Source: Vibrio fortis
Lineage (GTDB): Bacteria; Pseudomonadota; Gammaproteobacteria; Enterobacterales; Vibrionaceae
Direction of reading: 5' to 3'
Length of the DNA: 64,000 nt
Assembly: GCF_024347475.1 (NCBI RefSeq)
Contig: NZ_AP025487.1
Location: forward strand, 3,162,001-3,226,000
The first letter of the stretch is position 1; every line of letters begins with the position of its first letter. The notes below the pieces were generated by a model. The model was given only the letters and a program-made list of their open reading frames with translations, did no database searches and was not told where the DNA came from. A program made the position numbers and the translations under genes. This document shows positions 62,729 through 64,000 of this stretch, piece after piece.

Positions 62729-64000
62729 AATCGATATCAAAGATGTGACTCCTAAAACCTTTAATCCCAAGACACATAAAGGTAATGGAGATCGATTTAA
62801 CCCCAATAACCGCATCTACGTGCGTGAAAGCAAGGGTAAGTTCCAACAACTGCGCCGCTATGGTGGCTGGTTCCTACTGCTATTGTTTGCGCTGATCCCG
62901 TGGATACCGTTTGGAGAGCGACAAGCCATACTGCTCGATATTGGTAATCAGCAGTTTAATTTCTTTGGTACCACGCTCTACCCTCAGGACCTCACCCTGC
63001 TGGCGATTCTATTCATGATCGCGGCCTTCGGCCTGTTCTTTATTACCACCTTTTTAGGCCGGGTTTGGTGTGGCTATTTGTGTCCGCAAACCGTTTGGAC
63101 CTTTATGTACATCTGGTTTGAAGAGAAACTCGAGGGTTCTGCCAACAAACGTAAGAAGCAAGACTCAGGCAAACTCACACCGAATCTAATGATGCGTAAG
63201 ACCATTAAGCACATCGCTTGGTGGGCAATTGCCTTAGCAACAGGTCTCACCTTTGTTGGTTACTTTATTCCTGTTAAAGAACTAGTCGTTGGTTTCTTCA
63301 CCTTTGACGCTTCGTTCTGGCCTGTATTTTGGGTGCTGTTCTTCGCTGGCTGTACCTACGCCAATGCGGGTTGGATGCGTTCAATCGTATGTCTACACAT
63401 GTGTCCGTATGCTCGTTTCCAATCTGCGATGTTTGATAAAGATACCTTTATCGTTGGCTATGACACAGAGCGTGGTGAAAGCCGTGGCCCTCGTTCACGC
63501 AAAGCCGACCCTAAAGCACTGGGCTTGGGTGACTGTATCGACTGTAACTTGTGTGTTCAGGTATGTCCGACTGGTATCGATATCCGTGATGGCCTGCAAT
63601 ATGAGTGTATTAACTGTGGCGCTTGTATCGATGCCTGTGACCAAACTATGGATCGCATGGGATATGAGAAAGGGCTGATCAACTACACGACAGAACACCG
63701 CCTGGAAGGTCACAATACTAAAGTAATGCGACCGAAACTATTGGGTTACGGTGGCGTGCTACTACTGATGATTGGTTTGTTCTTTGTTCAGGTCGCAAGT
63801 GTCGATCCAGCTGGTTTAACTGTGCTTCGTGACCGCAACCAACTATTCAGAATCAACACTCAAGGCTTTGTTGAGAACACCTACACGCTCAAAATCATCA
63901 ACAAAACCCAACAGGTTCAAGAGTACGATTTAAGTGTTAGCGGGTTACCTGAAGCTATCTGGTATGGTAAGCAGACTGTTGCTGTCGACCCAGGCGAAGT
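62715..64000 (+). CDS. ccoG: CcoG (FixG/RdxA), cytochrome oxidase copper-assembly protein, partial
   Basis: CcoG is a membrane 4Fe-4S protein that helps copper delivery to cbb3-type cytochrome oxidase. 428 codons are present and the gene runs off the right edge (usual length about 470). After a 50-residue N-terminal part come membrane helices (GGWFLLLLFALIPWIP; LLAILFMIAAFGLFF and more), the CGYLCPQTVW and CLHMCPYARF motifs, and two ferredoxin-type sites (CIDCNLCVQVCP and CINCGACIDACD, about 273-309). An Ig-like periplasmic domain starts at the end. The ATG at 62715 follows AAAGGAT. ccoNOPQ usually lies nearby, probably beyond the window. Confidence 0.95.
   Translation, partial: MSQDKIDIKDVTPKTFNPKTHKGNGDRFNPNNRIYVRESKGKFQQLRRYGGWFLLLLFALIPWIPFGERQAILLDIGNQQFNFFGTTLYPQDLTLLAILFMIAAFGLFFITTFLGRVWCGYLCPQTVWTFMYIWFEEKLEGSANKRKKQDSGKLTPNLMMRKTIKHIAWWAIALATGLTFVGYFIPVKELVVGFFTFDASFWPVFWVLFFAGCTYANAGWMRSIVCLHMCPYARFQSAMFDKDTFIVGYDTERGESRGPRSRKADPKALGLGDCIDCNLCVQVCPTGIDIRDGLQYECINCGACIDACDQTMDRMGYEKGLINYTTEHRLEGHNTKVMRPKLLGYGGVLLLMIGLFFVQVASVDPAGLTVLRDRNQLFRINTQGFVENTYTLKIINKTQQVQEYDLSVSGLPEAIWYGKQTVAVDPGE

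Overview
The window looks like part of the primary chromosome of a Vibrio or close relative, near its replication origin. The gene order trkH-trkA-rsmB-fmt-def / LysM-dprA-smg-yrdD / tsaC-hemF-aroE-DUF1488 / yrdA is the conserved gammaproteobacterial block. The rrn spacer carries four tRNAs (Glu-Lys-Ala-Val), a layout known from vibrios. Two perfect parS1-type centromere sites and one near-match lie within 7.1 kb, which points to an origin-proximal segregation region. Species was not determined. Nearly all genes are intact; I saw no insertion sequences, CRISPR arrays, prophage or clear pseudogenes.

Layout. 1-615 is the 5' part of a 16S rRNA gene on the minus strand, with leader and P1 promoter up to about 980. 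1089-6922 (minus): ubiD-ferredoxin-fre, an exported protein of unknown function, rho and trxA. 7034-9844 (plus): rhlB-gppA. 9927-12987 (minus): the queuosine-precursor transporter yhhQ behind a probable preQ1 riboswitch, a small conserved protein and recQ. 13168-17566 (plus): rarD, an AraC regulator, a LysE exporter and ggt. 17597-18191: a CsrB-type regulatory RNA with about 28 GGA motifs and an upstream VarA/UvrY-type palindrome. 18305-20482 (minus): uvrD with a LexA-like box. 20748-23168 (plus): a four-gene bufferin-type RiPP operon (DUF2282 precursor, DUF692/MNIO enzyme, DUF2063 partner, DoxX membrane protein), probably for copper handling. 23238-27857: a small unknown protein, a Bcr/CflA efflux pump divergent from a LysR regulator, and an M24 aminopeptidase P. 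27983-34497 (minus): thiCEFSGH under a TPP riboswitch. 34569-38533 (minus): crcB, a Tat-type multicopper oxidase and a chemotaxis receptor. 38959-45051 (minus): a complete rRNA operon with six tRNAs. 45172-61584: the conserved housekeeping block, plus purEK behind a PurR box, trkAH, and genes for DUF3157, a HlyIII/YqfA-like protein and a SpoOM-like protein. 61867-64000 (plus): a 55-codon unannotated small ORF, yihD and the start of ccoG.

How the parts work together. Much of the window is information processing and stable RNA, as expected next to an origin: Rho, UvrD, RecQ, RhlB, Def/Fmt for initiator tRNA and N-terminal processing, RsmB for 16S rRNA, TsaC for tRNA t6A, and rRNA/tRNA genes. 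RNA-level control is prominent: a TPP riboswitch before thiC, a probable preQ1-I element before yhhQ, a CsrA-sequestering sRNA, and rrn boxA antitermination sites. DNA-level operators seen are PurR-type boxes before purE and probably yhhQ, and a LexA-like box before uvrD.

The most notable items are the bufferin operon, the parS cluster (one site lies inside thiE coding sequence), the CsrB-type RNA, the preQ1 element, a tandemly duplicated C-terminal domain in UbiD, and the small basic ORF at 61867.
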